This document shows, piece by piece, positions 54,505 through 64,000 of a stretch of DNA of 64,000 nt. The notes under the pieces were generated by a model. The model was not told the origin of the DNA, searched no databases, and was given only the letters and a program-made list of their open reading frames with translations. Position numbers and translations under genes: made by a program. Source of the DNA: Ascarosepion bandense (taxonomy: Eukaryota; Mollusca; Cephalopoda; Sepiida; Sepiidae); the NCBI GenBank assembly GCA_037127315.1, contig JBBBDQ010001451.1:904001-968000 (forward strand). The letters run 5' to 3'. The number at the start of each line of letters is the position of its first letter. Within the stretch, counting starts at the first letter, position 1.

Positions 54505-55415
54505 TGCCTTCTTTTATGTGCCGTGTCCCTTCAGGATGTAGGCAATTATGGCCTTCCACATCTACATATCCTATGTAGCTTTTAACAACTATTTTCTTGT
54601 TGATCGCAAATCCTGATCTGCCATCAAGCCTATCAAGTATGTCATGCCATGCGTTGCTTTCTCCTGTCTCTTTTCTCTCCATCTGTCCTGTAAGTATCAG
54701 ATTCTCCAAACCATCCTTCCTTATTACATGTCACATAGACTTCAGCTGCCTTTTCTGATGTTAATTATAAGTTTTCTTTTTGTTTCCATCATCTCTAGAA
54801 ACTTGGCTTTTCTAACATATTCGGTCCATGGTGTCCTCAGCATCCTTCTGTAGAACAACGTTTTGGTTACTTCAAGTTTTGCATTCATTTTTGATGAAAT
54901 TGTTCAGTATTAGCTGCTATACTGAAGGACAGATATCACATAGCAATCCAGTACTATCCTCTTTTTTTTTCAACGAAATTCTTTTATTTCTCAATACTCA
55001 ATTTTGAGAATGCCAATGCACCTTCAGATCTCAGTGTCCCTCTTTCCGCCCTTTGTTGAAATACTACCCAGATATTTAAAGTTCTATATCTCGTTGATTT
55101 CAGTATTCCCAACCTGTGGTTGGTATTTCCTCTTTGTACTGATGACGATGCATTCAGTTTTCTGACAGTTTATGCTCAGTCCTTTCTTTTGTACTTTATT
55201 TATTTTCTGTTTGATGTCTTCTTCACTTTCACTGTCTATGTTATCACTGTATCATCTACGCGTCTAATATTGTTCAGATTGTGGCTGCCAATTATAAATC
55301 CTGGCAGAACTTCTAGTTCTCTTAAAATTGCCTCGGTCTCTAGGATGATTATGTCTCTCTTGTCATGGAAGAGATCACCGATATATTTGTCTCATTTCTG
55401 AAAGTCGTTTGTTGC
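54505..55415 (-). mobile_element. LINE family A with part of the reverse transcriptase
   Basis: On the minus strand it reads ETEAILRELEVLPGFIIGSH then NNIRRVDDTVI, where the catalytic YADDT box has become RVDDT. Farther on come LSINCQKTECIVIS-like text and the C-terminal MENLILTGQMERKETGE. The plus-strand start TTCTTTTATGTGCCGTGTCC is the family 3' end. Several stops and frameshifts break it. Confidence 0.75.
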
Positions 55416-55452
55416 AGTCAGCGATGTTTTATCATAAACACTTATAATAATA

Positions 55453-56113
55453 CTAGCAGTATAGCGCGGCGTTTTCGGGTGTAATGAAAGCTTTGAAACT
55501 AATCCATGGTCCTGGAGCTCAGACTCTTAGGACGTTGGCACGAAAGACTAAAAAGTAATAGTTGTTTCCAGTTAAAGCGAAACCGTAGACTGAAAGAAAA
55601 ATGAATGGATGTAAATCAAAATTTGATTTCCTGGTATCGATATCAATTAGTTTTTTTCGTCGTAAACTGAATTTTGAAGTCCTCTGAGTAAATGGTATCA
55701 TGGCTGAGACTAAGAACTACAATTATACCTACTTAGAGCCAAACCCGAAGTAAAAACTAAAATAAAAGTGCTGAAAAAATACAGATATACAGGCAGATAA
55801 AGAAACACACACACAAACATCTTGCCTTATATATATATATATATATATATATTATCGATTTTCTGCACTGTTGTAAGAACTGCAACCTTGAAACTTCTGA
55901 ATATCGTTTCTTATGTCTTGTCTATGAGTGTATCAAATTTGATTAAAATCGGACCACTCCTCCTAGAACCTGATTTTTTCGATTATCTATTTTCGATATT
56001 TATCAGAGGTACCTTGACACAAAACCTAGCTAAGACCACTCGCCGACGCTTATAGTACCACTGTGTAAATTTTCAAGAAAATTGGTTCAGCCGTTTCGGA
56101 CTCTATAGGTAAC

Positions 56114-56168
<55 letters not shown>

Positions 56169-56195
56169 GAGTTCCATTCATAAATAAATTTAGAT
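55453..56195 (+). mobile_element. Element C, full-length copy (~743 bp)
   Basis: Same boundaries and internal order as 39701-40434, with CTAGCAGTATAGCGCGGCGT at the start and TTCCATTCATAAATAAATTT then AGAT at the end; includes internal (TA)n at 55828 and (CA)n at 56117. A 60-residue minus-strand open frame (55519-55701) has no counterpart that suggests conservation. Confidence 0.75.
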
Positions 56196-56215
56196 TAATA
56201 ATATATATATATATT

Positions 56216-56252
<37 letters not shown>

Positions 56253-57057
56253 ATAAAATCCCAAAAAAGAAATGTATATAGGTAAAAATCCCCAAAATCA
56301 GGTCCTATTAATATTAATTTTATCAATATTTAAAATGATTCAGGTGAAGGAAAAGATATAAATAGTATTATCTATTTACAGAGCCAAATATGTATATATA
56401 TATCAATAAATTCAGAAATTTACAGTTCCTTGAATAGCTATTTCAGCGAGAAAATTCACACTTCATCAGCAACGATTAAAAACAAAAATTTATTAATTCA
56501 AATATGGTAGAAAAATCCAAATACCGGAAGGAGCTCCAAAACATGTCCATACACAGAAAATTGAAAAATAATTTGTTTCTTTCCTAATTCTCTTTCCCGT
56601 AATTTTTTAAAATTCCTTTGCTATTTTTGTCTCTATACGTATTTCAAGTCTGAAGTTGACTGTCTTCAGGCGAATAAACGTAACTTTACATATCAAGATC
56701 CGTTTGTTTTTCTGCTGACAAAATATCGTGTATATATAGGTAAGTGTTGAGTAGGTCAGAAATTTCATATGCGTGAGTGTTTGCTTGGTTTTTTTTTTTC
56801 ATTTTTTCGCAATGGCGCGTTAAATCTCATTCGTTTTAGAAGTCAGTCAATCTTTGTTGGACATAAAATTTTTTTACACTGACTTGCGAAATTTGATTTT
56901 GTCTTCAAATTTCAACATTTTTTTCAGCGATTTTGATTCAATTCTACTCTACGGGTCATGTTCTTTTTGTTGTGTTTGCAATATATTTTTTTTTCAATGT
57001 TTCGCGAAAGTTTTTATTCGAACGTTTGAATTTAGTGTGTCTGTATGTGTGTCTTAG
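56196..57057 (-). other. Probable 3' region of the Penelope-like element
   Basis: Contains (TA)n/(GT)n at 56200-56252. On the minus strand CTGAAGACAGTCAACTTCAG then ACTTGAAATACG at about 56640-56675 resembles the non-coding ends of Penelope-like elements. Assignment rests mainly on position directly downstream of the coding remnant at 57058-57835. Confidence 0.35.
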
Positions 57058-57835
57058 GTTTTTGATGTTTTGTTGAGGGAAAGCTTGTATTTTTGTATAA
57101 ATATTTCTTCCTGTATTATGAGTGTGTCATAATCTGCATTTTGGTAGATTGGCATTACTCTGAATTTACCCCCCACTGCATTCATGAAAACGTTGGGAGA
57201 TATACAATTTCCTGTTATTGGCTACGTTAATGTTACTTCTGTGTCGGGCTGCTCTTTCTTTAGGCTTTGTGTCACCCCCACGTATATTTTTTCGCATTCA
57301 TCGCATTTTAGAGAATAAATTACGTTTTCAGAATTGTAGCTCAGATTTGTTTCGAATGTAGATATGTTTTCGAACTCAAAGTGGTTTCCTTCTATTATTA
57401 TGTTGCATAGCCAACATCTTTTTTGTTGTCCCTGTGTTGTGTGTTACTCGAATTTTTATGAGGTCAGTATGTTTTTTTTATTTAAGTTTTGAAGCTGGCT
57501 TTTGCTTTTAATTATTTTAGTTTTCTTTAAAATTTCCTTTATTTTATCATTTTTATTGAGTAATTCTCTCTTTATTTTTATCTTTGTAAATAATTCTGTG
57601 TTGTTTTTGTAGTGTGTGGAGACGTATGCTAGAATGTTATCTTTTTTTTCATGATCTTTTGTGATTTTTTGGGTTACTTAGAGATTCTAATGGTATTTCT
57701 TCTGCCAGTTGGAAAGCCATGTTTATTAGTAGAGTCGGGGTTTTCTCTTATTTGTAGTGTTTTTGTAGTTCCTCCAGTCGTATTCTACGAAGGGTTCCGT
57801 CAGCTCCTATTGTGCCAATTTCGTCGTGCTAGAGT
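57058..57835 (-). pseudogene. Penelope-like retroelement, RT C-terminus, zinc-finger linker and GIY-YIG domain
   Basis: Penelope-like elements encode a reverse transcriptase fused to a GIY-YIG endonuclease. The minus strand reads DNILAYVSTHYKNNTELFTK and KEILKKTKIIKSKSQLQNLN (tail of the RT part), then CWLCNIIIEGNHFEFENIST (a CxxC linker finger), then SENVIYSLKCDECEKIYVGV (the GIY-YIG core with VIY and YVG). After a stop at the TLT codons and a frame change it ends GKFRVMPIYQNADYDTLIIQ and IFIQKYKLSLNK. The domain order is intact but a frameshift separates the RT tail from the finger and stops interrupt the nuclease. Upstream RT motifs are not visible. Confidence 0.85.
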
Positions 57836-58239
57836 GTAGGGAATGGATGTTAGACAACTTTTAGAGTAAATGTCTGTGATCATGTAATTGTTTTACTTTT
57901 TGTCAAGGAATGTCAATTCATTATAGCTATATTCTCGTATGAACTTACATTTGGGGTGCAAGTGCTCCAAAACTTGCACCACAACAATTTTAAATTTTAA
58001 AATATAGATTATGTGTTCAAGGATACGTTTTTTTTTCTTCTTTCAAGCTAAATCAGAAAGTATCACCTTCTTTAGCTAATGTCTAGACAACTTCCTTTTG
58101 CTGTTATGTATACATTATCGCTACGAGGCTATTTTCAAGTTTATTAAATATGTCTGTTTTATTTAAATAAATGTCAATATTTATAAGCTTTATTACTATT
58201 ATTATTATTATTATTATTATTGTATGTTAATTTTAATAT
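57836..58239. other. No recognisable feature
   Basis: AT-rich with a (TTA)n run at 58190-58222. Confidence 0.45.
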
Positions 58240-58799
58240 TTAATGATAGTAGACCTCCGTCGGTCAGGGTTGATCATGGGTAGCATCCTAGTTGTCTGAT
58301 TGGATGAAGTATCAGCGTCTTTGACTGTTGAAACTGACGCGGGAGTGACAGTTTTTGTTGCGGGGGCCGCATTTATGTTTCTGGTCTGTCTGAGATGGCA
58401 TTTTGCTTTCTGCAAACCCGCCTCTCCATGGTGACTTATGTTAGTTGCTCCTCTCTTGATATGACTTGTTGGACCAGGGTTCCCTTCCAATTTGACCAGT
58501 TGACTGCTACACTCGTCCATGACTCTGTGTTGATGCCCTCAACCTTGATAATATAGTATGTTATTTTATCGATATATTTTCTATTTATATATTATTACTT
58601 AATTATATTTTTGCAATAATTTTAATACAAAGATATTTAGTATTTTTATCATCATCATTTATCCGTCAGACCCAGATGGTGAATAGGGTAGCAACTTTTT
58701 GTTGCTATTTCTTTAACAAACTGTTTTTTACGGGGCAGGGTTGTTAGCCCTGCGCCCATCCCCCAAACCTGGAGGACCGGTGGACCATTCTTAGTCCTT
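58240..58799 (-). mobile_element. Body attached to a 5S head: probable LINE 5' region
   Basis: Downstream (minus strand) of the 5S-like head is GGTCCACCGGTCCTCCAGGT and GATGGGCGCAGGGCTAACAA, unlike the tRNA-SINE body. The minus strand codes PPVLQVWGMGAGLTTLPRKK and EIATKSCYPIHHLGLTDK, then a 95-residue open frame (58233-58520) starting MDECSSQLVKLEGNPGPTSH. I recall similar LQVWG-like leaders at 5' ends of invertebrate LINEs, so this is probably a LINE leader; this is inference. Confidence 0.4.
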
Positions 58800-58919
58800 A
58801 CGTTTACAGCACCTGGTATTCCCAAATGATCACCCATTTAAATACGGACCAGGCTCGATGTTGCTTAACTTCGGTGATCGGACGGGAACCGGTGTATTGA
58901 ACACGATATAGTCGTAGAC
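58800..58919 (-). pseudogene. 5S rRNA-derived head on a different body (copy 4)
   Basis: Minus strand: GTCTACGACTATATCGTGTT, CGATCACCGAAGTTAAGCAA, CATCGAGCCTGGTCCGTATT, GGGTGATCATTTGGGAATAC and CAGGTGCTGTAAACG. At 120 bases it covers all of 5S, beginning GTCTACG like genuine metazoan 5S rRNA. Changes in box C (GGGTGATCATTT for GGGTGACCGCCT) argue against function. Confidence 0.85.
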
Positions 58920-59510
58920 ATTTAGTATTTTAGTACATATTATTTCATTGAAAGATTCCAACCGTTAAACATCTTATTTTTCAAAACTGATATATTTCTT
59001 TATTTATAAACAGTTTCCGTCATGCTTCCGAATTTTAAACGGAAATATTTTTCGTTTTTGATCCAGACTCGTAAACGCACACATACATACATAATTCTCT
59101 CATATACATACAATCATACATGATGCCCTCATTTTATTTAAAACAGAAAATGACTGCATCGCTTGACACATTCATACCTCATTTCACATCATTGCCGGGT
59201 AGAGAGAATGAATTACTGAATTGCTTATTCATGGCATTATTATACGTGTCACGAATGTGACCAATGAAATAATACCTCAGCCAACATACTGTCTTCGTGA
59301 ATTTTTAAAAATATTTTAAAATGATTTTTTTAAATTATTCGTTTTTAAAAAAAATCTCTGAAGTAGCTTTATAAAGGGAAACAGATTAAAAACACTTTTT
59401 TCCTACCTGTGATTTACTTATTTTATTCGTATACGGTGGGCACTCTTATCGGAAATGATAAAGGAGAGTCAGCAGCGGATGGTGCCCTTCGTTTTACACT
59501 TTTTTAAAAT
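58920..59510. other. No recognisable feature
   Basis: AT-rich; nothing recognised. Confidence 0.4.
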
Positions 59511-60189
59511 AATCATATCGCCCCAAGCAAGTCATTTTACTGACATGGTTTTGCAGGGGGTTATATAGGACGAAAGTTATGAGAAAGAGTGACAGGTTAT
59601 AGGGGGTTTCAGGAAGTGAGTAAGAGTAAGATGAATGTGGCCATAAAATGAGGGATCAGTTTATATATTGATTGTAAAGTAGAATTGATGCCCCCACTTT
59701 ATATCAACATTATAATAGTATAGAATTTTCTTTTTATAATCGTATCGCCCCAGGCAAGGCATTCTACTGCAACTCTTTTGCAGGAGGTTGCATAGAAGAA
59801 AAGTTATGAAAAAGAGTGACAGGTTATAGGAGTGTTAGGAAGTGGGTAAGAGAAGGATGATATGTGGCCATAAAGTGAGGGATCAGTTTATATATTGATT
59901 GTAATGTATAATCGATCCCCCACTTATATCTATATTATATCAGTATAGACTTTTTAAAAATAATCATATCGCCCCAAGCAAAGCATTTTATTGACACTCT
60001 TTTGCAGGAGGTTACATAGGAGGAAAGTTATGAGAAAGAGTGACAGGTTATAGGAGTGTTAGAAAGTGGGTAAGAGAAGGATGTATGTGGCCATCAAGTG
60101 AGGGATCAATTTATATAGTGATTGTAATGTAGAATTAATCCACTACTTTATATCCACATTATAAGAGTATAGATCTGTTTTTGTTATAT
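59511..60189 (-). repeat. ~226-bp tandem repeat: LINE B tail plus palindromic MITE, three units
   Basis: Unit starts AATCATATCGCCCC-like at 59511, 59738, 59962 and 60190 (periods 227, 224, 228). Each unit holds the complement of the LINE B 3' tail (GCCCCAAGCAAGTCATTTTA), GAGAAAGAGTGACAGGTTAT, then the palindromic MITE (CATAAAATGAGGGATCAGTT ... GATGCCCCCACTTTATATC). The array ends at the LINE B copy that supplied the tail. Confidence 0.88.
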
Positions 60190-60535
60190 AATCATCTCAC
60201 TCAAGCAAGGCATTCTACTGCCACTGTTGCGCAGGGGGTTACATAGGGGAAAATGATGAGAAAGAGGAGTTAGTTATAGGAAATGTCAGGAGGGGGGTAA
60301 TAGACGGATGAGGAAACCGAAGATGGGGGTGGAGTAGATGGAAAAAGAGCTTGTGAGAATGGATGCGAATTAGTGTGATAAGAGATGTCTATTGACCCTA
60401 CATTTAAATTCCTGGAGACTGCAACTATTGGGGAAGCAAGTATATGGAAAGGAAACTCCACAGGTAGGAAGCGCGTGAAAAGAAGCCGTTAGAGCAGAAA
60501 TTGCGGTTACACTTTATCGGTTTCACTGTGAGTTC
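60190..60535 (-). mobile_element. LINE family B, 3' end
   Basis: Complement of the 3' tail (ATCATCTCACTCAAGCAAGG on the plus strand) followed by the complement of the WNSLP region (CTGGAGACTGCAACTATTGG, GGAAACTCCACAGGTAGGAA, CACTTTATCGGTTTCACTGT). Truncated at about 60535 where Penelope-like sequence begins. Confidence 0.75.
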
Positions 60536-60539
60536 AAAG

Positions 60540-60859
60540 ATATTATCAGCAATAATAATTTAAACAATAACAGATGCATTAGACTACCTACCAAATCCAT
60601 TGCATCCACTGTTCAAAACAAGTTATCCCATCTAAAAACCAAACAGATAGTAACAGCGATCTCGAAAATTATTATGAGCATTAAAAAATAAAAACGAAAT
60701 CATAATAATGGAGAAGCAGGTATATACAAAATAAATTGTTCGTCAATGTACATCGGAGAAACAAGTAGAAATCTAAAAAAACGTACATATGAACACAGAA
60801 GATACATCACTAAAAATCTCGAAACAGAAAATTCCGTGTCGCAATGTATTTTTAATTAA
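60540..60859 (+). pseudogene. Penelope-like element, GIY-YIG domain, first part
   Basis: The plus strand reads RCIRLPTKSIASTVQNKLSH upstream, then, in the frame starting 60710, GEAGIYKINCSSMYIGETSR and NLKKRTYEHRRYITKN. The GIY and YIG motifs with the following Arg and EH residues are the catalytic landmarks of the GIY-YIG endonuclease of Penelope-like elements. The frame stops at 60857-60859, just before a (TA)n run. An upstream stop (KK*KRN) separates it from the linker. It is a remnant. Confidence 0.8.
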
Positions 60860-60861
60860 AA

Positions 60862-60867
<6 letters not shown>

Positions 60868-60892
<25 letters not shown>
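60868..60892. repeat. (TA)n microsatellite between two Penelope fragments
   Basis: A TA run that in the next frame reads [10 protein letters not shown], fusing to the second fragment. Confidence 0.9.
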
Positions 60893-61150
60893 TGGACATA
60901 CTACTAACTCGCTTTCGCGGAGACTTACATTGCACTTAAAAGAAAATTCTAACATATCCCGACATTTAAAACACCACGGCTATCAACACACACTTCTTAG
61001 GAAAACACTTGTTGAAAATACGCATATACTTAGACAAGAAAATAATAAACGAAAACTTAAAATTCTAGAAGCTATCTACATCGAATAGTTTAAACCTAGC
61101 CTAAATAAAATAAATTTCAACACCTCTACTAACATATTTCAATGCCTATA
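60888..61150 (+). pseudogene. Penelope-like element, second GIY-YIG-type fragment
   Basis: After the (TA)n the plus strand reads YIGHTTNSLSRRLTLHLKEN, then SRHLKHHGYQHTLLRKTLVE and KRKLKILEAIYIE, stop, FKPSLNKINF. This is again a YIG-plus-C-terminal region of a GIY-YIG domain, with the LEA.I..FKP.LN ending. It repeats the YIG point rather than continuing the first fragment, so it comes from a different copy or subfamily. The open frame 60789-61088 that spans the junction is a chance fusion through the TA run. Confidence 0.75.
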
Positions 61151-61561
61151 ATCGACGGGAGAGGTCATAGTTATTATACTTACCCCCTACACCATAGGAG
61201 CAGCAGTTCCCAGACCAATCCCTCATGCCACTATACACTCAATTGACCAAAAACCCACAATCACCATTCCTTCTTGGCCTACAGCCATGTGCGACACAAA
61301 AAATGGACCTGTCTAATTTTCTCTGTATAACTCCACTCTGTTAATAATAATTTAAATGTTCCATGTTCACTGAACATTAAATGTTCATCCTTTGATAATG
61401 GCTTATGCAAGCCGAAAGCTCAGACCTGATAAAAATCAACAATTATTGCGATTGCTTGTCGTCTTTCCATGACAACACTATCAAGCTAATCAGATCATAC
61501 GAATGGATCTTACACAAAATAAATAGACAGAACTTGGCTATATTATTCAATGAAACCTATA
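61151..61561 (+). other. Probable 3' non-coding region of the Penelope-like element
   Basis: Contains CCTTTGATAATGGCTTATGC then AAGCCGAAAGCTCAGACCTG at about 61388-61427. GATAATGGC...GCCGAAAGCT-like blocks are common at the ends of Penelope-like elements. Confidence 0.5.
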
Positions 61562-61564
61562 TTA

Positions 61565-61598
<34 letters not shown>

Positions 61599-61835
61599 AC
61601 ATATGTGTGTATATGTATACATATGTGTGTGTGTGTACATTTATATTGTATATGTGGATTTTTGTAAAGGTGTGTATATGTGTGTGTATGCGCATGTATG
61701 TGTATATACGTATATAAGTGTGTGTATGTAATTGAATGTATGTGTGTGTATGTATGTATATATGTATTCATAATTGAAGAAATGTATGTGTGTGTATGTG
61801 TGTACACATATATGTATGTATAATTGTAAATGAAA
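61562..61835. repeat. TA/TG/TATG microsatellite complex
   Basis: Mixed TATA, TATG and TGTG runs over about 270 bp, giving Tyr/Val- and His/Thr-rich open frames on opposite strands that are not genes. Confidence 0.9.
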
Positions 61836-62557
61836 ATTTTTTTTTACCTAGCCGTATCTTTATTTAGTTTAAATTAAATGACCTAATTTTTAAAAAAATA
61901 TTTTAAATCCTATATCTTTTTATTCCCTTTAAAAATAATTATACCTTTTCAAGTGAAAGGCCTTTTTCTAATACTTCAACGTTTTTGGGAAGTTAGGATT
62001 TTGAATATGTCCAGCGTCTGTAATATATAAAAAAATTTTTATTTCTTTTCTTTTTTCCCTCCCTTCCTTTATTTCTCTTACCTCCCACCTTTTTTCCGGT
62101 TTGCTTAACCTAATATCAATTCAACACGCCGTCTGTTCCTTTTACGTTACAATTCTCTTTCCTTTTTACGAACCCAGCCGATGCCAATTTTTCTTTTCTT
62201 GTTTATTTTATTTTATTTTATCTTTTTCTTTTTCTTTTTCTTTTTTCTTTCTTTTTAAATTTTTTTTGCAAATCTATTTAAAAAAGAAAAAATGACTGAT
62301 TTTTCTCCAGTTTCCGAAAGAATTTTTTCGTTGTTGAGGTGATGTGTTATCCCCTGTAGGGATTTCATATCAAAATGGTCATTCAACAACATCCTTGAAT
62401 TAATCCTATTTTAATTTATATTTGCTCTGTAATATTTTATTACATGGAGCTCTCTTCCTGTATCATTTTTTAATAATAAAATAAAATTTTAATATTAATT
62501 AGGATCGGGTTTTTGGAATTTACGTTCCTGCTTTTTCCGCTTGGATTAAAGTATCTG

Positions 62558-62560
<3 letters not shown>
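61836..62560. other. AT-rich stretch with a pyrimidine-rich tract
   Basis: A T/C-rich tract lies at about 62030-62275 with TTTTA and TTTTTC runs. No gene is seen; the 64-residue Phe-rich frame here is compositional. Confidence 0.5.

Positions 62561-62645
<85 letters not shown>
62561..62645. repeat. (TA)n then (TG)n microsatellite
   Basis: About 32 bases TA followed by about 52 of TG. Confidence 0.95.
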
Positions 62646-62647
<2 letters not shown>

Positions 62648-63484
62648 AGATTCTTATATTTCTAGTGACTGTGTTCCTTATAAGATATACACAAGGAACG
62701 TCAAAATAGTCACATGAATCGTTGGTAGAATTCAGCAACACCGGCGTCTCTACCTGGCAGGTCCTCTGCAGTCATTGTCTATGCATTCATATATTCTCAC
62801 GCACAAAGTACATTGGAAAGTATTTGTTTGGGATCTGCTTTAATAACTTGCTTTTGAACATATCCCAATCGATCGAGTCTTTTTGATCTTAATCCTGTTC
62901 TTATTCTCAAAATATGCAGACATTCGTTGAATGAAATGAAAAGCAGTTTACCAAAGTTAACAAAAGAAGAATACACTGCCTATCTTTACTTGAAAATATG
63001 ATCTTTGAAGATAAAATATCAGTTATGCTTTAGTTAACAATACAAACGAAATTCTACGTTTCTTCAAGTAAGTGGATTTGTCGAAAACTATTTCAAACTC
63101 TTATTAATGAAGAATTCCAAAGATTTTATCTGATACATTATCAAAAAATACAATGCTTCCTTGAATATATGATACATACATATTTAATGTAACTCTAGAT
63201 TTTCTTTTTTCGTCAGTATTTTTCCATGTTTTAAATATTTTAAGCTTGAATCACAGTTAAAGATTAATAAGCTTTAAAACCATAATTAAAAAAAGAAAAG
63301 TTCCCTTGGATTCCGAATGCATGTTAAAATGATCTATAAATATATGTAGACATTTTTTAAATAACTCGATCCTGAAATATGTATCAAGAATCTAAGAGAA
63401 GATCATACAGATCACGGTTCAAGTTTAAAAAATATTTCACACATTTTTTAAACAGGGAATTTATTGGTCCATATATTTTTCCAT
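62646..63484. other. No recognisable feature
   Basis: AT-rich; nothing recognised. Confidence 0.4.
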
Positions 63485-63640
63485 AATCTTCTTCTTCTTC
63501 TTCTATGTGCCTTGTCCTTTCAGGACGTAGGCGATCATGGTCTTCTACGTCTCCCTATCGCTGGTGGCTCTTAGCACGCTTTCTCCTGTTACACAACCCA
63601 AACCCGCTCTGCCATCCACTAGCTCAAGCCCATAAATCTA
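63485..63640 (-). mobile_element. LINE family A, 3' end (left palindrome arm)
   Basis: CTTCTTCTTCTTCTATGTGC then TTTCAGGACGTAGGCGATCA is the complement of the LINE A terminus including its AGAAGAAG-type 3' tail. Confidence 0.8.
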
Positions 63641-63654
63641 GAATATAAATGTAT

Positions 63655-63745
63655 AGAAACTAGCATGGCCATAAAATGAGGGATCAATTTATCTATTGAT
63701 TATAATATAGAATTGATCCCCCATTTTATACCCACATTATAATTT
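63655..63745. mobile_element. Palindromic MITE-like element
   Basis: CATAAAATGAGGGATCAATT ... GAATTGATCCCCCATTTTAT: arms match well, the cleanest copy of this unit in the window. Confidence 0.75.
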
Positions 63746-63852
63746 CCTATAAACAGTTGGTATATGCCTTCTTCTTCTTAGGGGCCAATTTTATATTAAA
63801 ATCAATGTATAAACTGAACCCTCATTTTGTGGTAATGGTAGTTTTCTATACA

Positions 63853-64000
63853 TTTATATTCTAGATTTATGGGATTGATCAAATGGATAGCAGAGCAGGG
63901 TTTGGGAGGGATAACAAGAGAAAGGTGTTAAGAGCCACTAGGGATAGGGAGAAGTAGAAAGTCATGATCGCCTACGTCCTGAAGGGACACGGTACATAGA
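63853..64000 (+). mobile_element. LINE family A, 3' end (right palindrome arm)
   Basis: GATTGATCAAATGGATAGCA ... GGGATAGGGAGAAGTAGAAA ... CGCCTACGTCCTGAAGGGAC runs to the window edge. Cut off by the end of the sequence. Confidence 0.8.

Larger units (their letters stand above)
63503..64000. repeat. ~500-bp imperfect palindrome at the window edge
   Basis: The left arm 63503-63730 and the complement of the right arm 63778-64000 align along their full length. Both read LINE A tail, CATAAATCTAGAATATAAAT, GTATAGAAA, then AAAATGAGGG(A/T)TCA(A/G)TTTAT. The ~45-bp gap contains ACAGTTGGTATATGCC. The right arm runs to the window end and may continue. Confidence 0.88.

Noticed and set aside
60789..61088. 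A single 99-residue Penelope protein spanning the (TA)n run
   Set aside because: The frame upstream of the (TA)n is not the GIY-YIG frame; the open reading is a chance fusion through TA repeats.
61405..61807. Tyr/Val- and His/Thr-rich open frames on both strands
   Set aside because: They are translations of TA/TG microsatellites.

Overview
The window looks like intergenic or heterochromatin-adjacent DNA from a large, AT-rich, repeat-laden metazoan genome. The mix of tRNA-headed SINEs, 5S rRNA-derived composite SINEs, two recurrent non-LTR retrotransposon families, Penelope-like elements with a GIY-YIG domain, Tc1 and pogo/Tigger-type DNA transposons and (TA)n/(CA)n microsatellites fits a coleoid cephalopod, most likely an octopus. 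That assignment is an inference from repeat character and was not tested by a search. I found no host protein-coding gene, no intact tRNA and no clearly functional rRNA gene. Nearly every long open frame is a repeat-borne accident or a decayed transposon.

Layout. 1-4.3 kb: a candidate solo LTR, a degenerate LINE 'family B' copy, one copy of a ~530-bp dispersed repeat (D1) and an LTR-like tandem pair. 4.3-6.6 kb: a composite 5S-rRNA/tRNA SINE, then four head-to-tail tRNA-SINE copies on the minus strand. 7-10 kb: LINE B debris, D2, and a three-copy ~285-bp tandem repeat. 10.3-12.7 kb: a long polypyrimidine (TTC-rich) tract and minus-strand remnants coding a 23-residue peptide repeat. 12.7-20.7 kb: fragments of element C, LINE A and LINE B (including a divergent LINE B inverted pair), a SINE dimer and microsatellites.

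20.69-37.91 kb: one ~17.2-kb satellite array, the dominant feature (~27% of the window). Its edges are built of ~41-bp monomers mixed with 33-bp ones in ~260-bp higher-order units. The centre is a 33-bp monomer that keeps two reading frames open on each strand. The 33-bp unit can be derived from the 41-bp unit by one 8-bp deletion. The block from 23.2 to 30.2 kb is full of small indels, whereas the core from 30.8 to 33.84 kb has almost none.

37.9-45.9 kb: a second SINE dimer, full-length element C, LINE A and B remnants, another composite 5S SINE, a Tigger-like element that has swallowed LINE B debris, and a truncated Tc1-like transposon with a mutated catalytic Asp. 46-51 kb: LINE A with a reverse transcriptase region interrupted by a candidate solo LTR, flanked by two copies of repeat E, then a composite SINE with a duplicated 5S head. 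52-64 kb: more element C and LINE A/B, two Penelope-like remnants (one apparently chimeric), a 5S head joined to a different body, a 226-bp tandem made of LINE B tail plus a palindromic MITE, and a ~500-bp imperfect palindrome at the right edge.

The parts do not form a pathway. The window records repeated rounds of retrotransposition, tandem duplication and satellite homogenisation.
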